Shown: positions 16,770 through 25,470 of the stretch, one piece after another | Layout of the letters: each line of letters starts with the position of its first letter | Position numbering within the stretch: the first letter of the stretch is position 1 | From: Candidatus Woesearchaeota archaeon | GTDB lineage: Archaea > Nanobdellota > Nanobdellia > Woesearchaeales > SM23-78 | Direction: 5' to 3' | Length of the DNA stretch: 45,707 bases | NCBI GenBank assembly: GCA_019322375.1 | Contig: JAHWIP010000076.1 | Coordinates: forward strand, 1-45,707 | Translations under genes and position numbers: made by a program | Notes under the pieces: generated by a model | Databases searched by the model: none | What the model was told of the DNA's origin: nothing | Seen by the model: the letters and a program-made list of their open reading frames with translations, nothing else

Positions 16770-17927
16770 TTATCTCTTCTTCTTTGCTACTTTCTCCTCT
16801 CTTATCTTGGTAATCAAGCCGGGCAGCCCTGTTCCCAGGGGCACTGGCTGGTTAATCATGACATTCTCAATAACAGAGTTAAGGTCGTCTATCTCTCCTA
16901 CCATGCTGGCATTGATTATGTGCCTGATAGGCGTCTCAAACGAGGCTCTTGCCAGCACACTAGGCTTTTCCTTAACAATACCGTATCTGCTCACACCCAG
17001 TACTTTGCCTGACATGGTCATGGCATCTGCTATTAAGAGTATGTGCCTTGTATCAATGTTTATTCCTTGAGCTTTGAGCACTTTGATTATCTCTCTTACA
17101 ACTGCTTCTCTTGCTGCTTCTATGCCCAGGAGTTTCTCAATCTCAGTAATTTTATTGGTGGTTGTCATATAAGGATTAACAAAGTCAAGTTTAAGCACGT
17201 CTTTTAGATTGCTGCCAGCAGTTACTATTATATATTCGTCCTCTCTCTTAACAGGCAGTACTTGGACTATTCCTTTCACACCATTAATGTACACATCTTT
17301 TATTTTTTCTTTTAACCTGTAAATCATGTTTAGGGCTTCGTCTCCTGAAGCCTTTATTCTTATGCTGCTGTCCTTGTCAAGCCTTACATCAAACCCTTTC
17401 AGACCTTTTTTTAGTAGTCTTGCAATCTTTAAGTGCGTAACTCTTCTATCCTTGAGCTTCTTATCATCAAGCTCAATTCTCATCTTGGTCTCAGCAACAT
17501 TAATACTTATCTCCTTAAGATACTCTTTGAATCTGGTTTCTTTCAGTCCTTCAGCTATTAATCTGATATCCTTGCCCTGGGAATAAGGCTTTTTCAAGTA
17601 TATCTCCATCATCTCAGTGCTAATCTCTTTTCTAGCATCAAGAATCTCTATTAATCTTGGCAGGCCTGTAGTAACATTCATTTCAGAAACTCCAGCAAAG
17701 TGAAAGGTGTTTAAAGTCATCTGGGTTCCTGGCTCTCCAATAGATTCAGCAGTAACAAGCCCTACTGATTCTCCTGGTTCTGCTAATGAGCTTCTATACT
17801 CAGAATACACTCTTTCAACTATTTTTTTTATCTTATTACTGCTGGTTTTTTCAGGAAGCTCTTTTTCCAATTCCTCAAGTAGTTTTAATGGAAGCCTGTT
17901 CTTATATTCTAATAATTCCCTTTTCAT
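16770..17927 (-). CDS. rpoA2: DNA-directed RNA polymerase subunit A''
   Basis: 385 residues, matching archaeal A'' (the C-terminal third of beta' ). The signature GLVTAESIGEPGTQMTLNTFHFAGV at residues about 58-82 is the start of the trigger-loop region, followed by TTGLPRLIEILDARKEIST. The C-terminal jaw/clamp segment has GVSRYGIVKEKPSVLARASFE and NQPVPLGTGLPGL. Its ATG overlaps the stop of the 77-codon ORF (ATGA), implying translational coupling rather than direct coupling to rpoA'. Confidence 0.96.
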   Translation of the reverse strand: MKRELLEYKNRLPLKLLEELEKELPEKTSSNKIKKIVERVYSEYRSSLAEPGESVGLVTAESIGEPGTQMTLNTFHFAGVSEMNVTTGLPRLIEILDARKEISTEMMEIYLKKPYSQGKDIRLIAEGLKETRFKEYLKEISINVAETKMRIELDDKKLKDRRVTHLKIARLLKKGLKGFDVRLDKDSSIRIKASGDEALNMIYRLKEKIKDVYINGVKGIVQVLPVKREDEYIIVTAGSNLKDVLKLDFVNPYMTTTNKITEIEKLLGIEAAREAVVREIIKVLKAQGINIDTRHILLIADAMTMSGKVLGVSRYGIVKEKPSVLARASFETPIRHIINASMVGEIDDLNSVIENVMINQPVPLGTGLPGLITKIREEKVAKKKR

Positions 17928-18157
17928 TTTTTACCTCGTAAAATGTTTAAATCTTGTTTTTTATTTAAACCAACAAAATCTTTGATTTTGTGTCCCAAAG
18001 GCTTTGCCTTTGTGAATTCAAAAGAGCAAAGCTCTTTTGTATAATGGCTCAAAAATGGTTTGTTCATTTTTTTAAATGAACATTCAAAAACCCCATGGGT
18101 TTTTGTAATTTTCATTTTTGTTGTCATTTTAACCTTTTCTGCCTGTTTTTGAATCAT
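17924..18157 (-). CDS. Unknown 77-codon ORF between rpoA' and rpoA'', built over a palindrome cluster
   Basis: This ORF fills the gap between the two largest-subunit genes exactly. Its ATG overlaps the rpoA' stop (ATGA, 18157-18154) and its stop overlaps the rpoA'' ATG (ATGA, 17927-17924). The predicted protein is basic with no recognisable domain. About half of its length is encoded by five short palindromes (17973-18105). It may be a genuine small protein. More likely it is a palindromic insertion kept open so that ribosomes pass from rpoA' to rpoA''. Most archaeal genomes have no ORF here. Confidence 0.4.
   Translation of the reverse strand: MIQKQAEKVKMTTKMKITKTHGVFECSFKKMNKPFLSHYTKELCSFEFTKAKPLGHKIKDFVGLNKKQDLNILRGKK
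17973..18105. repeat. Cluster of five 3- to 4-nt-loop palindromes between rpoA' and rpoA''
   Basis: Five perfect hairpins lie in 133 nt: ACAAAATC-TTT-GATTTTGT (17973-17991), CAAAGGC-TTT-GCCTTTG (17996-18012), CAAAAGAGC-AAA-GCTCTTTTG (18019-18039), TGTTCATTT-TTTT-AAATGAACA (18061-18082) and CAAAAACCC-CAT-GGGTTTTTG (18085-18105). Four of them share CAAA at the left end and TTTG at the right end. The stems differ, so they are not simple copies of one sequence. They look like a family of structural units inserted side by side. Confidence 0.85.
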
Positions 18158-20739
18158 GTAGTCCTTATTATATGCCCAACATTAATCTTGCCGCCCTCGC
18201 TCTTGCTAACATCCACTCCATCCTCCCCATAAGCAAACTGTACAATCTTTTTACCAGCGTCCCGCACAGTAAAGTCATATTCTACTTTGAAATCTTGAAG
18301 AGCATTGGCCAGTCTTCTGTAAAGATAACCTGATTTAGGTGTTCTAAGAGCAGTATCCATTAAGCTATCCCTCCCTGTCATTGCCATGAAAAAGAGTTCA
18401 AAAGGTTCAAGCCCGCTCTTAAAACCATTTCTTATAAAGCCTCTTGCAGATGCTCCTAAGTCTCCTTTTTTAAAGCATGATAAAGTCCTGTCACTGTAAC
18501 CCTTGCTAATCCTCCCCCCTCTCAAAGCCTGCTGTCCTACGCATGCAGACATCTGGGCAAGGTTAAGCAGATTACCCTGGGCTCCTGACTGTATCATCAT
18601 AAGGGTGTGAGAATCTTTTTTAGCATTCTTAGCAACTATTTCTCCTGTCTCATTCCTTGCTTTGTTAAGCCTTTCCAATATTCTGAGTTCAAGAGTCTCT
18701 CTAATATCTCTTCCTGGCAAGAGCTCAAGGGTTCTGTCATGATATTCTTGTATCATCTTCTTAACATCAGTATCTGCTTCTTCAAGAAGCCTAATAACCT
18801 CTTCCTGCACTTCTGGTTTTAAATCAATATCTGAAAGAGTGATTGTTAAGCCATACCTAAGCAACACTTCTATTCCTAACCTATATATTTTCCCAAGCAT
18901 ATCAACCATCTGAGCAGCTCCGTATTGTTTATGCAGGTTTCTCAGAAGCAGGCCTGAACCTTCTCCCAGGTTGTTCTTATCAAGTATTCCTGTAACCAGT
19001 TTTCCATTTTTTATCTCAACAATAGCATCAGGGTCTTTTACACCTTCCTTGTAATGCCTTGCAAAACCTCTGAAATTAAAATCATCAGGTAAGAGCACAG
19101 AAAAGATTTCTTTGCCATTAACCATGTTCTTGCTGGATAGTTTTGTAAAGTTATCAACCCCGACTGCAACAAGCAAGTCAACTGCTTCTTCTCTTGGAAG
19201 GCTTAAGTACTTGGTTAAAATATAATTGCCAGTAATAGCATCCTGGTTACACCCAATAATGCTCAAACCATACCTTGGGCTTATTAACTGAGTCTGAACC
19301 TCCATTAGTATCTCTGCCTCGCTTCTGGCTTCCTCTGTCTGAGGGATATGTAAATTCATTTCATCACCATCAAAGTCAGCATTATAAGGAGCACACACAG
19401 CAGGGTTAAGCCTAAGAGTAAGACCTGGCAGCACCTTCACACGATGGCACATCATGCTCATCCTGTGCAGGCTTGGCTGCCTGTTAAACGTGCTTATATC
19501 ACCATCCATTAAGTGCCTCTCAATAATAAAGCCTGGCTGAAGCTCTTCAAGCAGCTGTTCTTTTGTCTCATCAGTGATTTTTTTCCTTCTTCCATCAGGC
19601 CTGATAATATAATTAGCACCAGGATACTTCTTAGGACCTCTCTTAACAAAGTCTTTAAGAAACTCAAGGTTCCACTCTGTTATTCTCTCAGGCACTGTGA
19701 GCTTCATAGCCATCACCATTGGCACACCAACCTCATTTATATTAAGCATGGGATCAGGGCTAATCACAGTTCTTGCTGAAAAATTAGTTCTTTTACCAGC
19801 AAGGTTATGACGAATTCTTCCCTCCTTGCTCTTAATACGCGCAGTAAGAGTTTTTAATGGCTGCCCGCTCCTATGCCTTGCAGGCGGTAGCTGGGCAACA
19901 GCATTATCAAAGAAAGTAGTGATATGATACTGCAATAAATCCCATAAATCCTCAATAATAATTTCCGGAGCTCCTGCATTGATGTTCTCAAATAATCTCT
20001 GGTTAATCCTGACAATGTCCCCTAGTTTATGAGTAAGGTCATCCTCGCTTCTCTCGCCTGTTTCAAGAGTAATGCTTGGCCTCATAGTAACCGGAGGTAT
20101 TGGCAGGACTGTTAACACCATCCACTCTGGCTGAGCACTGCCAGGGTTAATACCAAAAAAAGGCAGGTGCTCTCTTTTTATTCTCTCAAGTCTGCTCCTA
20201 ACCTCTATTGGGCTGAGCCTTTTATCATCCTCTAAGAAAGTGGTTGGCTTCTCAATTCTTATCTTGAATTGTTTCTCCTTGCAATGAGGGCACTTAGTAA
20301 TAGTCTTAAGAGCAGCAATGATTTCTTTTATCTTTTTTCTCTGCTCATCAACCCCAAACTCTTTGCCAATGTTTTCAAGCTCATGCCTGAACCTGTTAAT
20401 CTTATCACTAGGAATCAATATGTTGCCGCAGCTCCTGCAAGAACATCTCAGCAAGTCAAGAATAACATTAACAAATTTGATATGAATAACAGGCCTTGCA
20501 AGCTCTATGAATCCAAAATGCCCAGGGCACTCTTTTAACTTGCACCCGCAAGTCTTGCACTTAAGCCCAGGGTCAATCACTCCTAAGCGAACATCCATTA
20601 AGCCGCCATCAACAGGATAGCCCTCTTTATCATAAAGCTCAGGAGTAACAATCTTGGCAGAAGCCATTTCCTTGATAAACTTAGGACTCATCACCCCAAA
20701 TTCAATCTGGTCAACTTTTTTTGATACTGGTGGTTCCAT
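18154..20739 (-). CDS. rpoA1: DNA-directed RNA polymerase subunit A'
   Basis: 861 residues, typical of archaeal A'. N-terminal zinc sites CKTCGCKLKECPGHFGF and CRSCG...CPHC (clamp), the lid/rudder region RHNLAGKRTNFSARTVISPDP and the catalytic triad NADFDGDEMNLHIPQ (about residue 448) binding Mg2+ are present. Bridge-helix motifs follow (GRISKGYSDRTLSCFKKGD; SGLEPFELFFMAMTGRDSLMDTALRTPKSGYLYRRL). It ends in an ATGA overlap with the small downstream ORF. Confidence 0.97.
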   Translation of the reverse strand: MEPPVSKKVDQIEFGVMSPKFIKEMASAKIVTPELYDKEGYPVDGGLMDVRLGVIDPGLKCKTCGCKLKECPGHFGFIELARPVIHIKFVNVILDLLRCSCRSCGNILIPSDKINRFRHELENIGKEFGVDEQRKKIKEIIAALKTITKCPHCKEKQFKIRIEKPTTFLEDDKRLSPIEVRSRLERIKREHLPFFGINPGSAQPEWMVLTVLPIPPVTMRPSITLETGERSEDDLTHKLGDIVRINQRLFENINAGAPEIIIEDLWDLLQYHITTFFDNAVAQLPPARHRSGQPLKTLTARIKSKEGRIRHNLAGKRTNFSARTVISPDPMLNINEVGVPMVMAMKLTVPERITEWNLEFLKDFVKRGPKKYPGANYIIRPDGRRKKITDETKEQLLEELQPGFIIERHLMDGDISTFNRQPSLHRMSMMCHRVKVLPGLTLRLNPAVCAPYNADFDGDEMNLHIPQTEEARSEAEILMEVQTQLISPRYGLSIIGCNQDAITGNYILTKYLSLPREEAVDLLVAVGVDNFTKLSSKNMVNGKEIFSVLLPDDFNFRGFARHYKEGVKDPDAIVEIKNGKLVTGILDKNNLGEGSGLLLRNLHKQYGAAQMVDMLGKIYRLGIEVLLRYGLTITLSDIDLKPEVQEEVIRLLEEADTDVKKMIQEYHDRTLELLPGRDIRETLELRILERLNKARNETGEIVAKNAKKDSHTLMMIQSGAQGNLLNLAQMSACVGQQALRGGRISKGYSDRTLSCFKKGDLGASARGFIRNGFKSGLEPFELFFMAMTGRDSLMDTALRTPKSGYLYRRLANALQDFKVEYDFTVRDAGKKIVQFAYGEDGVDVSKSEGGKINVGHIIRTT

Positions 20740-20833
20740 TTAACCTTTTCCGCTCCGCGCAAAACGTTAACGAAAAGTAAGCGACTCCTAGTGCTGCGCA
20801 CCGGAGTCCCTTCAACGCGGGCAATTTTTTTGC
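20740..20833 (-). other. Structured, GC-richer spacer between rpoB' and rpoA'
   Basis: The 94-nt spacer is unusually long for this operon, where other spacers are about 1-32 nt. It can fold: GACTCC (20783-20788) pairs with GGAGTC (20803-20808) around an inner GTGC-TGC-GCAC hairpin. CCGCG near 20754 can pair with CGCGG near 20817, and AACGTTAACG sits near 20765. No ORF is visible. It could be a leader for rpoA', a processing site, or another palindromic insertion. Confidence 0.45.
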
Positions 20834-22636
20834 TTAATACTTACTCTTCAACCTTAACTTTGGATAAAGCAGCATGCTCTTGAACTCGTCAAGGATTAGT
20901 TTGAAAGCATAACTCATCTCAATACTGCTTATCTCAACATTCTCACCGCACACAGGGCAGTAATACATATTCTTTCTAACATCATAAACAGCTATTAAGC
21001 CGCATTCCTCGCAAACAGGCACCTCTGTTTTGTCACTGTCAAACCTTTCTTTTAGTAAGAGGCTTGCTCCGTGAGCAATAAAGGTGTCTTTCTCCATTTC
21101 CCCAAGCCTGAGCCCTCCTTCCTTTGCTCTTCCTTCTGTTGGCTGCCTGGTGAGCAGCTGGATTGGGCCTCTGGCTCTGCTGTGAATCTTGTTAGCAACC
21201 ATGTGTTTGAGTTTTAAATAGTACATGTTACCAATGAATATTTTGGCTTCATACTGTTCTCCTGTAATTCCATTATACATGGTTTCTGTTCCGTTCTCTT
21301 TGAAACCCATTTTAAGCAACTCTAATCTTATATCTGTTTCTTTTTCTCCTACAAAAGTGGTGCCGTCAATGTATCTGCCGTTCAAAGCTCCTGTCTTGCC
21401 TGCCAGCAACTCTATTAAATGGCTTACTGTCATTCTGCTAGGCACACCATGAGGACTAAATATAATATCCGGCTTTATGCCTGATACTGTGAAAGGAATA
21501 TCTGCTTCTGGAATGATTAAGCTTATAACTCCTTTTTGCCCATGCCTTGAAGTGAATTTATCCCCAATCTCAGGAATTCTCTGGTCTCTGAGCCTTACTT
21601 GGACTAATTTATTTCCTTCCTCGCTCTCTGTGAGCATCACAAAGTCAACTATGCCTTTTTCTCCGTGTTTAAGAGCACTGCTTGACTCTCTTCTAGAAGT
21701 GGTTGCTAGGTTGTACTCTTCAAGGCTGCTCAGGAATCTTGGAGGGCTGGTCTTGCCAATGATTACATCTCCTTCCTGTACAACTGCTTCTGAATATATT
21801 ATTCCATCGTCTTCTAAGAACCGGTAATCATGCTCTGTTCTATAACCCTTAACATCTTTGTTAGGAATGCTTACTTCATCAGTCAAGCCCCCTGAGTACC
21901 TTAATTCTTCTGTGATTATAGGCCTGTAGTACGTGCTCCTGCCAAAACCTCTTTCAATACTTCCCTGATTAATAACAACAGCATCCTCCATGTTATAACC
22001 TTTATAAGACATTATTGCCACAACAATGTTCTGTCCGCTAGGGTGCTTGTCCAAGTCAAGAATATCATTGGTAATAGTGCTTACAACAGGTTTCTGCGGG
22101 TAGTGAAGCAGATTAACATCCATGTCCACTCTTGAAAAGAAATTAGCAGTGTAGAATCCTACTGCTTGCTTTTGGTTCTTTGAACCCTGAGTGAGCCTGA
22201 CTCCATGGTTATAGTTGCCAAAAGGAACAAGGCTGGTGGCTAAGCCAAAAATATCAATAGGGCTTATGTTTAGGTGTGTATCTTCTGGTGTTAGATTCTG
22301 TTCCTTTAAGGATACTATTACACTTTCCTCCTCCAAGCTGTCCACATACTCAACTATTCCCTGCTCTACAAGACCAGACCATTTCACCTCGTTCTTATTA
22401 AGCTGCTCAGCATGTGCCTCTGTTAGTAATGACTTGCCCTCCTTGGCAACAAGTAATGGTCTTATACACCTGCCACTGCCAGTCTCAATAAATACTTGGT
22501 CTGCTTTGTCATCGTAAAGAAAATTAATACCAAGAGAGATTTTATTATTCCTTCTCTGGTTTACAAGCTTGTTAACAAACTCTTTACCATCACCAACTTT
22601 TCCAAGGTATTTGTTGTTAAGGAATAATTCGCTCAT
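20834..22636 (-). CDS. rpoB1: DNA-directed RNA polymerase subunit B'
   Basis: 600 residues, the C-terminal half of the second-largest subunit in lineages with split rpoB. Seen: GYNMEDAVVINQGSIERGFGRS, IGDKFTSRHGQKGVISLI, FSPHGVPSRMTVSHLIELLAGK, HSRARGPIQLLTRQPTEGRAKEGGLR and the C-terminal zinc site CEECG...CPVCG. The start MSELFLNNKYLGKVGDGKEF lies 18 nt downstream of the B'' stop. The split position matches that known in several Euryarchaeota and related groups. Confidence 0.97.
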   Translation of the reverse strand: MSELFLNNKYLGKVGDGKEFVNKLVNQRRNNKISLGINFLYDDKADQVFIETGSGRCIRPLLVAKEGKSLLTEAHAEQLNKNEVKWSGLVEQGIVEYVDSLEEESVIVSLKEQNLTPEDTHLNISPIDIFGLATSLVPFGNYNHGVRLTQGSKNQKQAVGFYTANFFSRVDMDVNLLHYPQKPVVSTITNDILDLDKHPSGQNIVVAIMSYKGYNMEDAVVINQGSIERGFGRSTYYRPIITEELRYSGGLTDEVSIPNKDVKGYRTEHDYRFLEDDGIIYSEAVVQEGDVIIGKTSPPRFLSSLEEYNLATTSRRESSSALKHGEKGIVDFVMLTESEEGNKLVQVRLRDQRIPEIGDKFTSRHGQKGVISLIIPEADIPFTVSGIKPDIIFSPHGVPSRMTVSHLIELLAGKTGALNGRYIDGTTFVGEKETDIRLELLKMGFKENGTETMYNGITGEQYEAKIFIGNMYYLKLKHMVANKIHSRARGPIQLLTRQPTEGRAKEGGLRLGEMEKDTFIAHGASLLLKERFDSDKTEVPVCEECGLIAVYDVRKNMYYCPVCGENVEISSIEMSYAFKLILDEFKSMLLYPKLRLKSKY

Positions 22637-22654
22637 TTTGATCTTTGTTTTTAA

Positions 22655-24157
22655 TTATTTCTTCTTCTTACCACTCGGTACTTTCTCCATTTCAAAGCCT
22701 GCTTTTTGCAGCACAGGAAGGATTTTCTCTTCTGGAAAAACCTGGGAAACACTTGCCAGTAATGCAAGATTCTTTCTTAATCCTATGTTTGTTCCTTCAG
22801 GTGTTTCGCTTGTGCATAATCTTCCCATGTGCGTGCTGTGCAGGCTTCTGGCTTCAAAGTTTTCTTGTGAAGATGATAAAGGACTAACAACTCTCTGCAG
22901 AGGAGATAATGTCTGCAAGAAGTTAAGCCTCTCAATCCTTTGGCTAACCCCTTTTCTCCCGCCAACCCAGTTGCCAGTTGCCATGCTTGAATAAATTCTC
23001 TGGGTTAAGAGTTTCTCCCTAATGATTACTTTAATACTTGGGAACTTGCCTCTCTTTACAATTCTCTGAAAATTATAAAGCAAGTCACCGATTAAGACTT
23101 TGAGATTAACCCTGAACAAATCTGCAAGAAGGTCACCGCTCATCTTTAAGCGTTTATTCCTATAATGGTCTTTGTCATCTGATTTCTCCTTTCTTATGGT
23201 GAGTATCATTTTCTTAAGCATCTTGCAAAGATTATAAGCCTTCCAAGTCCTGTCATCACGAGTAATGCCAATATGAGGCAACAAGTATTTATCAAGGATT
23301 TCCTGCATTCTCTGAATCCTTATCTCCCTTGCCTGGGTTATGCCTATCTTCTTAGCAATATAATCAATTGCATCCTCAGAGTTCTTCATATCAACGAACT
23401 CATACAAGTTGATAAGCACCTCTGCATCATCTTCCAAATCAATAAAGCGCATGATTTCCTCGTCTTTTATAAGGCCAAGAGCCTTGATAACCGCAATAAT
23501 AGGTATTCTCTTCACCCTTGTGAAGGTAAGATAGAACAACCCGTCTTTTAGTTTCTCGAACTGGTGAGGTATCTTGTAAGAACCTTTTTCTGAGAATAGT
23601 TTGCCAACATAAGGGCTAATACCTGTTGTTTGCTTCTCAATCATGAATGTATTAGAAGCAAGGTCTTCTATGTTAACAATAGCTTTCTCAGTTCCATTGA
23701 TAATAAAGTATCCTCCTGTATCATCCGGGTCCTCGTTCTGCTTGATAAGCTCCTCCCTGCTTAAACCATGAAGATGGCAGTACTTTGATTTGAGCATAAC
23801 AGGAATATTAGCAACCTGCGTTGTAAAACTTTCACGCTGCACACCATTAATATGAGCGCTTACCTCAAGGAACATAGGAGCAGAATAGCTAAGCTTTCTT
23901 AATCTGGCCTCAACAGGATAAATGCTCCTCTTAGAACCATCAGCCTCTGTAATTTCAGGCTTAGTAACCCACACATTATCCAAGTGTATCTTAAACTCAT
24001 CAACATTCGGAGGAATAATTGTGGGCTCAATCTCCTTGTTCTCATTAATAATTACTTGTAACTCATTATTAATAAAATTGTTAAAAGATTCAATATTAGC
24101 CTTGATAACACTGTTCTCTTCAAAATACTTTTTTAGCAATGCATAAGACTTTTTCAT
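22655..24157 (-). CDS. rpoB2: DNA-directed RNA polymerase subunit B''
   Basis: 500 residues, the N-terminal half of split RpoB (protrusion and lobe). Motifs include YPVEARLRKLSYSAPMFLEVSA, GGYFIINGTEKAIVNIEDLASN, RLKMSGDLLADLFRVNLKVL and RVVSPLSSSQENFEARSLHSTH followed by CTSETPEGTNIGLRKNLAL. It ends in a short Lys-rich tail just past that conserved block, the usual split site. Confidence 0.97.
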   Translation of the reverse strand: MKKSYALLKKYFEENSVIKANIESFNNFINNELQVIINENKEIEPTIIPPNVDEFKIHLDNVWVTKPEITEADGSKRSIYPVEARLRKLSYSAPMFLEVSAHINGVQRESFTTQVANIPVMLKSKYCHLHGLSREELIKQNEDPDDTGGYFIINGTEKAIVNIEDLASNTFMIEKQTTGISPYVGKLFSEKGSYKIPHQFEKLKDGLFYLTFTRVKRIPIIAVIKALGLIKDEEIMRFIDLEDDAEVLINLYEFVDMKNSEDAIDYIAKKIGITQAREIRIQRMQEILDKYLLPHIGITRDDRTWKAYNLCKMLKKMILTIRKEKSDDKDHYRNKRLKMSGDLLADLFRVNLKVLIGDLLYNFQRIVKRGKFPSIKVIIREKLLTQRIYSSMATGNWVGGRKGVSQRIERLNFLQTLSPLQRVVSPLSSSQENFEARSLHSTHMGRLCTSETPEGTNIGLRKNLALLASVSQVFPEEKILPVLQKAGFEMEKVPSGKKKK

Positions 24158-24168
24158 TTTAGCTTTAT

Positions 24169-24408
24169 CTAATCCTTAACAACCCCCCGATAATATATTA
24201 TCTCGCCAGCAGTCCTGCTCTTACGCTTAATCATAACAATATCCCCTTCCTTAACACTGAGATGAGCTATTGCTGGATCAGAAACATTAATTTTAGGAAT
24301 CTCCCTGATAGAGACCTTATAATCTTTTAGCAAAGCCTTTGCTTCTTTATCAGAGAGCTTGATATGCTCAGGAATAAGGTCGTGTTTGAGTTGAGATTTT
24401 CGTGTCAT
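24169..24408 (-). CDS. rpoH: DNA-directed RNA polymerase subunit H
   Basis: 79 residues from ATG 24408 (MTRKSQLKHDLIPEHIKLSD...), the normal size of archaeal RpoH (Rpb5 C-terminal homolog). It contains LIPEHIKLSDKEAKALLKDY and DPAIAHLSVKEGDIVMIKRKSRTAGEIIYYRGV. The frame is open further upstream to 24459, but that would overlap tRNA-Lys (24429-24583) and add residues absent from the family. It heads the polymerase operon, 11 nt before rpoB''. Confidence 0.95.
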   Translation of the reverse strand: MTRKSQLKHDLIPEHIKLSDKEAKALLKDYKVSIREIPKINVSDPAIAHLSVKEGDIVMIKRKSRTAGEIIYYRGVVKD

Positions 24409-24428
24409 TTTAATCTGAAATGTATACA

Positions 24429-24583
24429 TGGGCCGGACGAGACAGTCAGAAAAACTCACATTTTTCCGGGTGATAAACGCAGTTTCTCATTTGAACTCGC
24501 GACCACACGATGACTTCCTGATTTAAAAGTCGTGTGCTCTAGTTCCCAAGCCACAAAGGCTTACCGGACTGAGCTACCGGCCC
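24429..24583 (-). tRNA. tRNA-Lys(UUU) with three introns
   Basis: The acceptor stem GGGCCGG/CCGGCCC with discriminator A, D stem GCTC/GAGC, anticodon stem CACGA/TCGTG with loop CTTTTAA and T stem GCGAG/CTCGT give a perfect 74-nt tRNA once three inserts are removed. These are about 22 nt in the D-loop (24562-24541 region, with hairpin AAGCC/GGCTT), about 12 nt after the anticodon (24522-24511) and 47 nt in the T-loop (24489-24443). The T-loop insert has bulge-helix-bulge geometry: 5' bulge AAT, 3' bulge TGT, inner helix GAGAAAC/GTTTTTC. Cutting after the second bulge base on each side restores TTCAAAT. CCA is not encoded. Confidence 0.88.
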
Positions 24584-24586
24584 ATA

Positions 24587-24735
24587 CGCCCTGGCCGGGA
24601 TTCGAACCCGGGTCGAAGCCTATCCACGACTTTAATCATTGATTGTGAATGATTATTAGTTCTCGACAGGGCTTCATGATAGTTACTGCAACAAAACAAG
24701 GTTTGTTTTGCTGAACCAGGCTACACTACCAGGGC
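24587..24735 (-). tRNA. tRNA-Asp(GUC) with two introns
   Basis: The acceptor is GCCCTGG/CCAGGGC with discriminator G. The anticodon stem AAGCC/GGCTT has loop CTGTCGA, and the T arm is CCGGG-TTCGAAT-CCCGG, all as in archaeal tRNA-Asp. A 33-nt insert in the D-loop carries the hairpin CAAAACAA-ACC-TTGTTTTG, and a 42-nt insert follows position 37 with hairpin AATCATT/AATGATT. Removing both gives a 74-nt tRNA. It lies 3 nt upstream of tRNA-Lys in the same direction, so they are probably one transcript. A TATA-like TTTTATT is about 30 nt upstream. Confidence 0.88.
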
Positions 24736-24933
24736 ATCGCATACTTAATCATGAAGCAAATTGAAGTGAATAAAAGAGCAGTGGCTCGTAAATGCGTTTG
24801 TATTACCTTTCTAGAACCCTCCTGCCCTTAAAAACATTTTATTCCAGCTCATATTTCCCTGCTAATAATGATATGAGTATAGCTAACAATATATTATTAA
24901 TACTGAATACAAGCAAAGAAGGTGGATAACCAT

Positions 24934-25380
24934 TTATAAAGGTTGCTGTTTTTTAATAAACTTAACTATGCCGCCTACTGCACCAATCAAGAATACTATT
25001 GGGCAAATAGGGATAGCAATAATAAAGAATGTTACATGAAGAACTTCCATCAAAATTCTTAATACAGTGATGTTGGCGGCAATCATACCTAAAGCATAAA
25101 AGAAGTTGTGCAGAAAAACAGAGACAAGAAAGCCAACAGCAGAAATCGCTGTCAGAAACAAAAATGTTTTTAGCCTTCCCTTAACCTTTGATTTCCAACT
25201 CAAAAACAGCAGTGCAGCACCAAAAATAAAAAAAAGAAATGCTAACACAGCAGCAAAAGGAAAAAGATTTCGTTTCATAACATCAGAAACAGGAACAAGG
25301 AAATAAATAACTAACAAAATAAAGATAGCAATTAAAACAAAGAAGAATATTTTTGATAAATAAAGGTGTTTGTCTTTCAT
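24934..25380 (-). CDS. Small integral membrane protein, four predicted helices
   Basis: 148 residues, not recognised. Four hydrophobic segments are visible: residues about 11-31 (FFVLIAIFILLVIYFLV), 38-60 (FPFAAVLAFLFFIFGAALLFL), 71-95 (TFLFLTAISAVGFLVSVFLHNF) and 112-140 (VTFFIIAIPICPIVFLIGAVGGIV). Loops are short and lysine-rich, and the tail is KKQQPL. No charged residues of a transporter type stand out in the helices. Function unknown. Confidence 0.6.
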   Translation of the reverse strand: MKDKHLYLSKIFFFVLIAIFILLVIYFLVPVSDVMKRNLFPFAAVLAFLFFIFGAALLFLSWKSKVKGRLKTFLFLTAISAVGFLVSVFLHNFFYALGMIAANITVLRILMEVLHVTFFIIAIPICPIVFLIGAVGGIVKFIKKQQPL

Positions 25381-25470
25381 AAAAAGAAAAATGATATATC
25401 TAATATTAAAATGTTGTTGTGGGTGGAAGTGCTAGCGCCTGGATGGATGGTTTTGGTGGGAATCCGAAGT

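Noticed and set aside
24409..24459. N-terminal extension of rpoH
   Set aside because: The extra 17 codons overlap tRNA-Lys and are absent from RpoH proteins; ATG 24408 gives the family length.
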